Source: an uncultured Bacteroidota bacterium
GTDB taxonomy: Bacteria; Bacteroidota; Bacteroidia; Chitinophagales; Saprospiraceae
Assembly (NCBI GenBank): GCA_937876435.1
Contig: CALEIL010000578.1
Coordinates: 1-24,767, forward strand
Direction of reading: 5' to 3'
Length of the DNA: 24,767 bases
The translations under genes were made by a program, and so were the position numbers. The notes under the pieces were generated by a model. That model did no database searches, was not told the origin of the DNA, and saw only the letters and a list, made by a program, of their open reading frames with translations. This document shows positions 8,926 to 15,187 of the stretch, in pieces (position 1 is the stretch's first letter; every line of letters starts with the position of its first letter).

Positions 8926-8958
8926 GCGACGCGCATCAACGCCCGTAGGGCATGAGGC
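8926..8958 (+). repeat. Interspersed intergenic repeat, copy 2 (33 bp)
   Basis: Begins GCGACGCGCATCAACG and ends CCGTAGGGCATGAGGC, the same 16-base end as copy 1. It is followed by different sequence (TGAGACTTTCGAAC against GGATGAATTTACG), so the conserved unit stops near the final GGC. Confidence 0.7.
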
Positions 8959-9012
8959 TGAGACTTTCGAACATCCAACTCCAAGTCAGTGGAAGCGCAG
9001 GCAATCGGGTTT

Positions 9013-9648
9013 CTACCTAAACAAGGTTTTCCTTCCGAATTCCGAACATATCGGACACTTCACCGGATCGTGACCCCTGGCCGGACAATATTCCCGTCCA
9101 AAATATATGATCTGCAAATGACGTCTATCCCATTCGTCGATGGGATAGATCTTTTTCAGGTCCTCCTCGGTTTTTTTAACCGACTTGCCGGTACTTAACA
9201 TCCATCGCCAGGCCAGGCGGTGGATATGCGTGTCCACCGGAAAGGCTGGCTGCCCAAAGGCTTGCACCATAACCACAGAAGCAGTTTTATGACCCACCCC
9301 GGGGAGTTCTTCGAGCAAATCCATGTCAGCAGGAACCTTACCATCGTACTTTTCCACCAGAATCCGGGAGAGTTCGACGATGGCTGTTGACTTTTGCGGG
9401 GACAAACCTACCGGACGGATAATAGATCGCACCTCCTCTACGGGAACTTTGGCCATATCCCTGGGATTGTCCGCCCGTTCAAATAAGATCGGTGTGATGA
9501 GATTGACGCGTTTGTCCGTGGATTGTGCAGACAAAAGCACAGCGATCAATAAAGTATAAGGATCATGATGATCCAATGGAATTTCCATCCGGGGATACAA
9601 TTCATCCAGGATGATCCCGATTTGTCTGCCTCGTTCTTTTCGTGTCAC
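9013..9648 (-). CDS. nth: Endonuclease III-family DNA glycosylase/AP lyase with incomplete FeS ligands
   Basis: 211 residues from a GTG at 9648. Endonuclease III removes oxidised pyrimidines and cleaves the abasic site in base excision repair. LLSAQSTDKRVN (38-49), the helix-hairpin-helix LEELPGVGHKTAS (112-124) with catalytic Lys121, and VDTHIHRLAWR with catalytic Asp139 are all present. At the C-terminus the family usually has four Cys as C-X6-C-X2-C-X5-C. Here I see Cys188, Cys198 and Cys201 (C-X9-C-X2-C) and no fourth Cys: the chain ends SEFGRKTLFR. The cluster may be absent or altered, but the catalytic residues argue for an active glycosylase. The GTG start overlaps the TGA stop of the upstream acyl-CoA-reductase-like gene (GTGA), suggesting translational coupling. 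Confidence 0.95.
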   Translation of the reverse strand: MTRKERGRQIGIILDELYPRMEIPLDHHDPYTLLIAVLLSAQSTDKRVNLITPILFERADNPRDMAKVPVEEVRSIIRPVGLSPQKSTAIVELSRILVEKYDGKVPADMDLLEELPGVGHKTASVVMVQAFGQPAFPVDTHIHRLAWRWMLSTGKSVKKTEEDLKKIYPIDEWDRRHLQIIYFGREYCPARGHDPVKCPICSEFGRKTLFR

Positions 9649-10688
9649 GATTCTACATTACACGTTAACTGGAACAAAAAGTGTCCGATGTCCTCTCCAT
9701 CCGGATAGTCGAATAAACCGGGTTGTTGGGTCATACCAAAATCTGTATGCGGAACAGCGGGAACAGTGTGCTGCCCCACTACGGTTTGTAATTCATCTCT
9801 CCGGTTTGAAAGAAGACGATCCAATTCTACCAGATCCGAATAAGTGTCAAAGTAAACCATTCCTACCGGGGAGAAAAATGAATCCGTATCCTTTTTCAAC
9901 AGTACAAAATCGGTCGAAATGATTTCGCTTCTGTTGAGCAATTCGATAGAAAGGTTGTAATCAAAATTATTCTTGTATTTGATATTGTTCATTACTCCGG
10001 AAAACGATTCCATCGCTTCCAGTAAAGGTTGAAAATCATAACCCTCCGGTACAAAAAGCTTCGTCACGTTCCGGCACCCTAAACCAAAATAATCAAATAT
10101 ATCATGTGATAAGCCGGTGAGTTGGTCCCTGGTTTCATTGCCAACCAGGATTGCTACAGAGGTTCGGTTGTTCCGTAAAATAGAGGGATAATCAGCAAAA
10201 TATTTCCTAAAATATCGGTTGGTATTATTAGACCCGGTGGCAATCACAGCATCAAAATTTTGTAATTTTTCCACGATTTTGATCCGGTCATTGACTGTGG
10301 GGTCGATTTCAGCGATGAGCTGGATGACGGTCGGGAAGACGTAGGGATCTTTCCCCGACAATTTCACTTCGGCCCGATGCCCGGACAGATAAACGCTCAG
10401 GAAATCATGGAAACCCACCAGGGGTATATTTCCGGCAAATATCAAACCGATGGTTTGACGAAATTCCAATTTTACCGGAAACCGGTAATTGGTACACCAT
10501 TTTTCAATCGCGGAAGGAAACAACATATGAACCGCCAGGGAATCCAGGCTCTGCCAGTATTTGGATTTTTCAAACCAGGGATTGTGGAAAGAAGTCCGGT
10601 GGATATTGGCTTCCAGCAATGGATGCCGATCCTGGATGGCCAACCTCAGGTGCCCCAATGATTTTAAAAATGTAGCTACTTCAATCAT
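9645..10688 (-). CDS. LuxC-family acyl-CoA reductase
   Basis: 347 residues from the ATG at 10688; a TTG one codon upstream is less likely. The protein resembles the acyl-CoA reductase (LuxC, PF05893) family seen in many Bacteroidota. Visible features are GLIFAGNIPLVGFHD (81-95), a nucleotide-binding-type stretch common in aldehyde-dehydrogenase-fold enzymes; IATGSNNTNRYFRKYF (149-164); and FGLGCRNVTKLFVP (201-214), in which Cys205 is the likely catalytic nucleophile. LuxC enzymes reduce an activated fatty acyl group to aldehyde with NADPH. There is no LuxD or LuxE partner and no luciferase here, so a role in light production is not supported; the acyl substrate is unknown. It overlaps nth by 4 bases and lies 116 bp downstream of the pseudouridine synthase gene, so it may have its own promoter or belong to one transcript. 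Confidence 0.82.
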   Translation of the reverse strand: MIEVATFLKSLGHLRLAIQDRHPLLEANIHRTSFHNPWFEKSKYWQSLDSLAVHMLFPSAIEKWCTNYRFPVKLEFRQTIGLIFAGNIPLVGFHDFLSVYLSGHRAEVKLSGKDPYVFPTVIQLIAEIDPTVNDRIKIVEKLQNFDAVIATGSNNTNRYFRKYFADYPSILRNNRTSVAILVGNETRDQLTGLSHDIFDYFGLGCRNVTKLFVPEGYDFQPLLEAMESFSGVMNNIKYKNNFDYNLSIELLNRSEIISTDFVLLKKDTDSFFSPVGMVYFDTYSDLVELDRLLSNRRDELQTVVGQHTVPAVPHTDFGMTQQPGLFDYPDGEDIGHFLFQLTCNVES

Positions 10689-10729
10689 CAATGGTATCGT
10701 TATTAATTTATTGATTCATAAAAATGGCC

Positions 10730-10793
10730 GCTCCCAAATCGTAATCAGAGGTAAGCTCCCAAACCGAGGTATCATGGGGAATCCTCCACCTCG
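10730..10793. repeat. Short direct and inverted repeats in the spacer before the acyl-CoA reductase gene
   Basis: The 116-bp spacer holds a 9-bp direct repeat (GCTCCCAAA at 10730-10738 and 10755-10763, 25 bp apart) and an inverted repeat CGAGGT (10765-10770) with ACCTCG (10788-10793). On the minus strand the inverted repeat could form a 6-bp stem with a 17-base loop just after the pseudouridine synthase stop, but no T-tract follows. It could be a weak terminator or an operator region. Nothing else recognisable is in this spacer. Confidence 0.3.
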
Positions 10794-10804
10794 TAAAAAC
10801 AAAT

Positions 10805-11866
10805 TTAATCCAAAAATTCCTTATCCTTTCCCATCCGGTCCTGGACGTACCGCTCCCACCGTTCGACCAACTCTGCCATATCATCCGGCAATTCCGATTC
10901 GAAAGTCATTTTCTCTTTGGTCACCGGATGCACAAACGATAGGGATTGGGCATGCAGAGCCTGACGGCTGCATATCTTAAAGCAATTTTCCACAAATTGT
11001 TTATACCTCGAAAACACGGTTCCTTTGCGGATCCGGTCTCCTCCGTACCGAAGGTCATTGAACACGGGATGTCCGATCGATTCCATATGGACCCGAATCT
11101 GATGGGTACGACCAGTTTCCAGCCGGCATTCGATCAGCGAAACGTAATAGAAATCCTTGAGAACCTTGTAATGAGTCACGGCATGCCTACCTTCCATATC
11201 GGAATCATCGTGCAGAGCCGTAAAAAGTAGTCGGTTTTTTGGATGCCGGGCGATTGGCTTTTGGATAGTGCCTTCCGCCGGATCGGGGCTTCCCCATACG
11301 ATGGCCAGGTAACGTCTTTCTGGTTTGTGATCGTGAAACTGGCTGGCCAATTGTTGAAGGACCTGGGCGTTTTTGGCGATCACCAACAATCCGCTGGTAT
11401 CTTTGTCAAGCCGATGCACCAATCCGGGACGATCGGGATCATTTCCTTCCAGGACTGGCAAATCAGATTGTTCTACGTGATACGTGAGTGCATTCACCAG
11501 GGTTCCCTGATAATTGCCATATCCCGGGTGCACCACCATGCCGGCAGGTTTATGGACTACCAGCAGGTATTCGTCTTCGTACCGGATATCCAGGGGTATG
11601 TTCTCCGGTATCACTATGCCATCGTATGCTTCGTTGACGGGGGTCTCGATGGTGATCTCGTCGCCGGGTCTGACCTTGTAGTTGGGCTTGATTTCCGTCC
11701 CGTTCACCTTAATCCGGTGATCTCTGAGACCTTCCTGTATTTTATTCCGGGAGACCTGCGCCAGCCTATCCATCAGGAATTTGTCGATCCGCATCAAGTC
11801 CTGTCCGGGGTCTACATGTATCACCCGGATATCATCGAATTCTTCCTCTGAATTTTCTTCAATCAC
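10805..11866 (-). CDS. RluA/RluD-family 23S rRNA pseudouridine synthase
   Basis: 353 residues. An N-terminal S4 RNA-binding domain (RIDKFLMDRLAQVSRNKIQE, 26-45, then IKVNGTEIKPNYKVRPGDEI) is followed by the catalytic domain with VVHKPAGMVVHPG (103-115) and HRLDKDTSGLLV (151-162), where Asp154 is the catalytic aspartate. RLETGRTHQIRVHM and GHPVFNDLRYGG complete the family pattern. Such enzymes convert specific uridines of 23S rRNA to pseudouridine; RluD targets helix 69, but which subfamily this is cannot be fixed by reading alone. The start is a GTG at 11866, since no in-frame ATG precedes the S4 domain except Met25, which would cut into it. It is the first gene of a possible transcript with the acyl-CoA reductase and nth genes. 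Confidence 0.94.
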   Translation of the reverse strand: MIEENSEEEFDDIRVIHVDPGQDLMRIDKFLMDRLAQVSRNKIQEGLRDHRIKVNGTEIKPNYKVRPGDEITIETPVNEAYDGIVIPENIPLDIRYEDEYLLVVHKPAGMVVHPGYGNYQGTLVNALTYHVEQSDLPVLEGNDPDRPGLVHRLDKDTSGLLVIAKNAQVLQQLASQFHDHKPERRYLAIVWGSPDPAEGTIQKPIARHPKNRLLFTALHDDSDMEGRHAVTHYKVLKDFYYVSLIECRLETGRTHQIRVHMESIGHPVFNDLRYGGDRIRKGTVFSRYKQFVENCFKICSRQALHAQSLSFVHPVTKEKMTFESELPDDMAELVERWERYVQDRMGKDKEFLD

Positions 11867-12090
11867 ACTGCATTGTTTTCAGGATGTAAAGGTAAAATAG
11901 ATATGGCAGTTAGTGAAAAACTACTCCTGTTTATTTTATCCAGAGTATGGGCGGAACACCATTTCACACATTTTTGATGAAGTCTGAGTGGCAGACATTT
12001 TACGGGGATGGTGCATTACTTTATTCCAGTAAATCCTCCACATCCCCAGAAAAAACCGTTACTTTATGTCTCAATGAAAACAGTATAGCG

Positions 12091-13515
12091 ATGCTTTCAA
12101 AATCCGCCCTCTCGAGATTTTTTATGCTTTACATCTTTGTGGTGATTCCCATTCTATTGATTCAGGCCCAATCGACCGCACCAAAAAATGTCGTGATCGT
12201 TCTGGTAGACGATCTGGGTTGGAAGGACCTGCACTATGCCGGCAGTTCTTTATACAGGACTCCCCATCTGGATGAACTCGCTGCACAAGCTACCGTTTTT
12301 ACCCAGGCATATTCCGCACACCCGGTTTGCTCTCCTTCACGGGCAGCCATTATGACTGGGAAAAATCCAACCCTGCTTGGGATTACGGACTGGATTCCGG
12401 GACAACGACCGGGAGATCGCCCCCTGACGAGTCCGGCCATTCCCAACGAACTGGCGTTGGAAGAAAAAACGATCGCGGAATATTTCCGGGAGGCCGGATA
12501 TAAAACCTTTTTTGCCGGAAAATGGCATTTGGGGGATGAGCCATACACACCGGAAAACCAGGGATTTGACATCAATATAGGGGGGATCGATAAGGGGTCT
12601 CCTCCCGGAGGTTATTACAGTCCTTACAATAATTCCAAACTCTCCGACGGACCGGAAGGGGAATATCTAACCGACCGGTTGACAGATGAGGTGATCCGCT
12701 TTGTCCAAAATAATAAGGACCAGCAATTTTTGGCCTTTCTTTCATTTTACAACGTCCACACACCGATACAAGCCAACCAGGAAGACCGCCCCTCGTACGA
12801 TGATATCTCTATTCCTGAAATCACCTATCCCGAGCAAGACGCCCATACCCTGCTGATCCAAAATAACCTGGATTATGCCTCCATGGTGACGGCCATGGAC
12901 CGCAACGTGGGGAAGCTCATCGGTTCCCTAAAAGAATTGGGGCTTTGGGAAAATACGGTATTTTTATTCACGTCCGATAATGGGGGGCTATCCACATTAC
13001 ACAGAAAAACGGGAATCCCAACGAGCAATCGTCCGCTAAGAGCGGGAAAGGGTTGGTGCTATGAGGGAGGTATCCGTATTCCCCAGATCATCCATATCCC
13101 GGATCAATCCCCTCGCATAGCCAGGATCGATGCCCCCACCGTACACCAGGACATATTACCGACCCTGTGGTCCGCCGCAGGGTTGGGCACGTTGTCAGCC
13201 AGGAATATGACCGGAAGAAACGTAATGGAACCCCCCGAAGAACCAGGACAACCTCTTTACTGGGATTATCCCCACTATCACGGAAGTGGATGGACTCCTG
13301 GCGCAGCCATTCGCCTGGGAGACTGGAAATTGATCCATTGGTACGAACATAAAAAGTCAGAGCTATATAATATAGCTGAAGATGAAGAAGAAAATATTGA
13401 CCTCAGCAAGAAATACCCCACCAAAACTGAGGAGCTTTTAGATGCGCTACGAATACTGATTTCAAGAGATGGGGGTCAGTTTCCATCCAAGAATCCAAAT
13501 TATAAATCTCCATGA
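12091..13515 (+). CDS. Exported formylglycine-dependent sulfatase (family S1)
   Basis: 474 residues from the ATG at 12091. The frame stays open upstream to 11947, but only the downstream Met gives a proper signal peptide (hydrophobic FMLYIFVVIPILLIQAQ at 11-27). NVVIVLVDDLGWKD (33-46) supplies the metal-binding Asp pair at 40-41. HPVCSPSRAAIMTG (77-90) is the C-X-P-S-R signature whose Cys80 is converted to formylglycine. Further active-site features are GKWHLG (143-148), NVHTP (221-225) and FTSDNGG (293-299). The enzyme should hydrolyse a sulfate ester, probably on a sulfated carbohydrate, in the periplasm or at the surface. It is not next to the SusCD operon (over 4 kb away, opposite strand), and no formylglycine-generating maturase is in the window, so maturation must come from elsewhere. 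The exact substrate class is not readable. Confidence 0.94.
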   Translation: MLSKSALSRFFMLYIFVVIPILLIQAQSTAPKNVVIVLVDDLGWKDLHYAGSSLYRTPHLDELAAQATVFTQAYSAHPVCSPSRAAIMTGKNPTLLGITDWIPGQRPGDRPLTSPAIPNELALEEKTIAEYFREAGYKTFFAGKWHLGDEPYTPENQGFDINIGGIDKGSPPGGYYSPYNNSKLSDGPEGEYLTDRLTDEVIRFVQNNKDQQFLAFLSFYNVHTPIQANQEDRPSYDDISIPEITYPEQDAHTLLIQNNLDYASMVTAMDRNVGKLIGSLKELGLWENTVFLFTSDNGGLSTLHRKTGIPTSNRPLRAGKGWCYEGGIRIPQIIHIPDQSPRIARIDAPTVHQDILPTLWSAAGLGTLSARNMTGRNVMEPPEEPGQPLYWDYPHYHGSGWTPGAAIRLGDWKLIHWYEHKKSELYNIAEDEEENIDLSKKYPTKTEELLDALRILISRDGGQFPSKNPNYKSP

Positions 13516-13668
13516 TACCCTGTTTACCTGAAATAAGGCCTAAGGGAGGATTTTACCTTAACCAGCCCATTCCGTCCAATCAGATTTTCACAGTAAATCG
13601 ACATCCGAATCAGGTATTCCCGATCTGCCCTCAAAATCCGGGAAAAGGGTCACTTTTAGAAAAAGTTC

Positions 13669-13684
13669 GATAATAAATATTATC
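13669..13684. promoter_or_regulatory. Perfect palindrome upstream of the Crp/Fnr gene
   Basis: GATAATA-AA-TATTATC, two perfect 7-bp arms around two bases, centred about 69 bp upstream of the regulator's ATG. It may be an operator for autoregulation. It does not match the FNR-like site in front of the oxidase operon, and AT-rich palindromes arise easily by chance, so confidence is low. The rest of the 230-bp spacer after the sulfatase gene holds no recognisable gene. Confidence 0.3.
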
Positions 13685-13745
13685 TTCCACTTGTCAGGAG
13701 GTATATTACAAATAGTCAAATATGTTGGATTGAAAATCCGAACTT

Positions 13746-14339
13746 ATGATCCCAGAAAAACTATTAATTCAATTCGGAGCCCGTATAGACATAATACAAT
13801 CCGGAGATTTGGTTTTTCAACAGGAAGAAAAGGCCCAAAATTTTTATCAAATCAGGAAAGGACAGATTCGGGTGACGACCATCAGTGATTCGGGAAAGGA
13901 ATTTATCCAGGGAATTTTCAATACCGGAGAAAGTTTTGGAGAGCCTGCTTTATTTGCTGACATATCCTATCCTGGCAATGCCCAGGCTATGACCAAAACC
14001 GAGTTATTGGTCATCACTCAGGCCAATCTTCTGAAATTACTGGCTGCATTCCCCGATTATTATCTCGTACTATTGAAGAGGTTGTCATTGCGGCTGCACT
14101 ATAAGGCAAGCATATCCCAGGCCATTTCAATGGAGTTATCTGAGAAAAGGATACTGATTCTGATCGATTATTTGAAAAAAAAGGATGGAAAACAAAATCA
14201 TGAAGAATACAAAGTCCCACACACCCGGCAAGAAATCGCGGATATGATAGGGCTTCGGGTAGAGACCGTCATCAGAAGCATCAGCGCATTGAAGCAAAAA
14301 AATATGATCCAGGTGAAAGCGGGTAAAATTATTCGTTAA
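13746..14339 (+). CDS. Crp/Fnr-family transcription regulator without cysteines
   Basis: 197 residues. An N-terminal cyclic-nucleotide-binding-type beta-roll spans about 8-100 (VFQQEEKAQNFYQIRKGQIR; FGEPALFADISYPGNAQA). A dimerisation helix follows at about 105-130, then a C-terminal winged helix (PHTRQEIADMIGLRVETVIR, 158-177). The recognition helix has E173 and R177, equivalent to FNR E209 and R213; the FNR Ser212 position is Ile176. There is no Cys anywhere, so an FNR-type 4Fe-4S sensor is excluded. The Arg-Ser pair that binds cAMP in CRP is replaced by Gly-Asn (77-78), so cAMP is unlikely. The signal is unknown; a heme or NO sensor of DNR type is one possibility. It lies directly upstream of the ba3 oxidase operon, whose promoter has a matching FNR-like palindrome, and probably regulates it. 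Confidence 0.9.
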   Translation: MIPEKLLIQFGARIDIIQSGDLVFQQEEKAQNFYQIRKGQIRVTTISDSGKEFIQGIFNTGESFGEPALFADISYPGNAQAMTKTELLVITQANLLKLLAAFPDYYLVLLKRLSLRLHYKASISQAISMELSEKRILILIDYLKKKDGKQNHEEYKVPHTRQEIADMIGLRVETVIRSISALKQKNMIQVKAGKIIR

Positions 14340-14422
14340 AAGTAATTACCTTGGAGGTTCAACCCTTTGACAGAAAAATATCCAGCAGATAGAAAGTGGG
14401 GGAAGAAATGTAAGAATCTAAC

Positions 14423-14439
14423 TTTTATAGCCTATAAAA
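14423..14439. promoter_or_regulatory. 17-bp palindrome in the regulator-oxidase spacer
   Basis: TTTTATAG-C-CTATAAAA, two perfect 8-bp arms around one base. The one-base centre disfavours an RNA hairpin and fits a protein-binding site. It sits about 84 bp after the regulator's stop and about 116 bp upstream of the predicted oxidase start site. Its binding protein is unknown. Confidence 0.35.
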
Positions 14440-14494
14440 TTGGGGAAAAGTTGCCCGTAGATTCATATATTTATTTTTATTCCATATAAGAATT

Positions 14495-14512
14495 TTATGA
14501 TATAGATCATAA
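14495..14512. promoter_or_regulatory. FNR/Crp-type operator upstream of the oxidase operon
   Basis: TTATGAT-ATAG-ATCATAA, perfect 7-bp arms with a 4-base centre. The core ATGAT-N4-ATCAT differs from the FNR consensus TTGAT-N4-ATCAA only in the outer base of each half. It is centred at 14503.5, about 43 bp before the start site predicted from the TATTTTTG element, close to the -41.5 placement of class II Crp/Fnr activators. A Crp/Fnr-family gene is immediately upstream. Binding itself is inference. Confidence 0.65.
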
Positions 14513-14532
14513 TACAAGACATTTAGGTATTG

Positions 14533-14540
14533 TATTTTTG
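14533..14540 (+). promoter_or_regulatory. Bacteroidota-type -7 promoter element of the oxidase operon
   Basis: TATTTTTG matches the Bacteroidota -7 consensus TAnnTTTG exactly. No TTG -33 element is found at the usual distance upstream; that place is taken by the FNR-like palindrome, as expected for an activator-dependent promoter. It predicts a transcript start near 14547 and a leader of about 59 bases before the first ATG at 14606. In AT-rich DNA this motif can occur by chance. Confidence 0.5.
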
Positions 14541-14605
14541 ACGCAAAATTTACTATATTGCAGATGCCCGATTGTGGTAGTGTTTTAAAATTAATAACCA
14601 ATCTT

Positions 14606-14725
14606 ATGGAACCAAATGATGAAAATTTTGTGCCGAGAGGAGCCGTGGCATTTTTGATTGCACTCCTTATTCTGGCGGCAATAATTTTTTTCTCCGCCTA
14701 CTTTTTGCAAATTTCAAAATATTAA
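14606..14725 (+). CDS. ba3-type cytochrome c oxidase small subunit IIa (39 residues)
   Basis: A very small gene: ATG at 14606, TAA at 14723-14725, ending 6 bases before the subunit II start. The protein begins MEPNDENFVPRGAVAF and has one transmembrane helix (about residues 13-34: GAVAFLIALLILAAIIFFSA) and a short tail ending ISKY. It resembles subunit IIa of the Thermus ba3 oxidase, a ~34-residue single-helix protein with a Pro-Lys-Gly-Ala-like entry to its helix, and it takes the same place in front of subunits II and I. In ba3 oxidase this helix fills the position of a helix lacking from subunit II. The gene is easily missed because of its length. The position, the membrane helix and the PRGAVA entry support it; the resemblance is from memory, not an alignment. 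Confidence 0.82.
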   Translation: MEPNDENFVPRGAVAFLIALLILAAIIFFSAYFLQISKY

Positions 14726-14731
14726 AAAAGG

Positions 14732-15181
14732 ATGGATAAGTACGAAGTAAAAGTCATGATCCTGACCGGGATCACCCTGGCGATTTTTTTAGTCGCCATT
14801 CTCAGGTCCGTGTTTACTTATGCGACGGGCATACCTGAATGCATACCATACGATGAATCCTTTACGCAGCCCAGGGTCGAAAAACTGGATGACAAAGTAT
14901 ATCAGGTTTTTGCGCTGGCCCAAATGTGGAGTTTTGAGCCACACGAAATCAGGTTACCCGTAGGTGCTGAAGTGGATTTTTATCTGACGTCCAAGGACGT
15001 GGTTCATGGATTGCACATACATAAAGTAGCGCTCAACATGATGGCTGTTCCCGGGGGCATCAACAAGGAAACGGTCACCTTCAAAGAGCCTGGAGTGTAT
15101 AAGATAGTCTGTCATGAATACTGTGGTTCTGGTCACCAGCACATGATGGGTGAAATTATTGTCAACTATCCCAACAACTAA
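14732..15181 (+). CDS. ba3-type cytochrome c oxidase subunit II (CuA)
   Basis: 149 residues. One N-terminal transmembrane helix (about 8-28) and a periplasmic cupredoxin domain. The CuA ligands are all present: His92 in DVVHGLHIH and Cys127, Cys131, His135 and Met138 in CHEYCGSGHQHMMG (C-X3-C-X3-H-X2-M), with Glu129 as the backbone-carbonyl position. The short length and single helix match the B-family (ba3) type rather than the two-helix aa3 type. The subunit takes electrons from cytochrome c and passes them to heme b in subunit I. Its ATG follows AAAAAAGG, a fair ribosome-binding site. It is placed between subunit IIa and subunit I, with 6-base gaps on each side. Confidence 0.96.
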   Translation: MDKYEVKVMILTGITLAIFLVAILRSVFTYATGIPECIPYDESFTQPRVEKLDDKVYQVFALAQMWSFEPHEIRLPVGAEVDFYLTSKDVVHGLHIHKVALNMMAVPGGINKETVTFKEPGVYKIVCHEYCGSGHQHMMGEIIVNYPNN

Positions 15182-15187
15182 AACCAT

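Larger units (their letters stand above)
8644..9012. other. 369-bp non-coding spacer between convergent genes
   Basis: Lies between the stop of the DinB-like gene and the stop of nth. The first part (to about 8810) is AT-rich and holds no recognisable gene. The second part is GC-richer and contains two copies of a ~34-bp repeat plus short palindromes (GTCCGGAC at about 8885-8892; GGCC-GAA-GGCC at about 8907-8917). Open frames crossing it in two registers have no family resemblance, and the two repeat copies fall in different frames. I regard the region as non-coding. Confidence 0.7.

Noticed and set aside
8819..8958. CRISPR array
   Set aside because: Only two imperfect copies separated by 73 bp of spacer, with no cas genes in the window.
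8665..9198. Three overlapping plus-strand open frames of 69-96 codons
   Set aside because: They cross the repeat-bearing spacer and the antisense of nth, share no family motif, and the two repeat copies lie in different frames; they are non-coding.
9645..10688. Bioluminescence (lux) operon
   Set aside because: Only a LuxC-family reductase is present; luciferase and LuxD/LuxE partners are absent, and the family is widespread in non-luminous Bacteroidota.
11947..12090. 48 extra codons in front of the sulfatase
   Set aside because: They would bury the signal peptide internally; the ATG at 12091 gives a normal exported protein.
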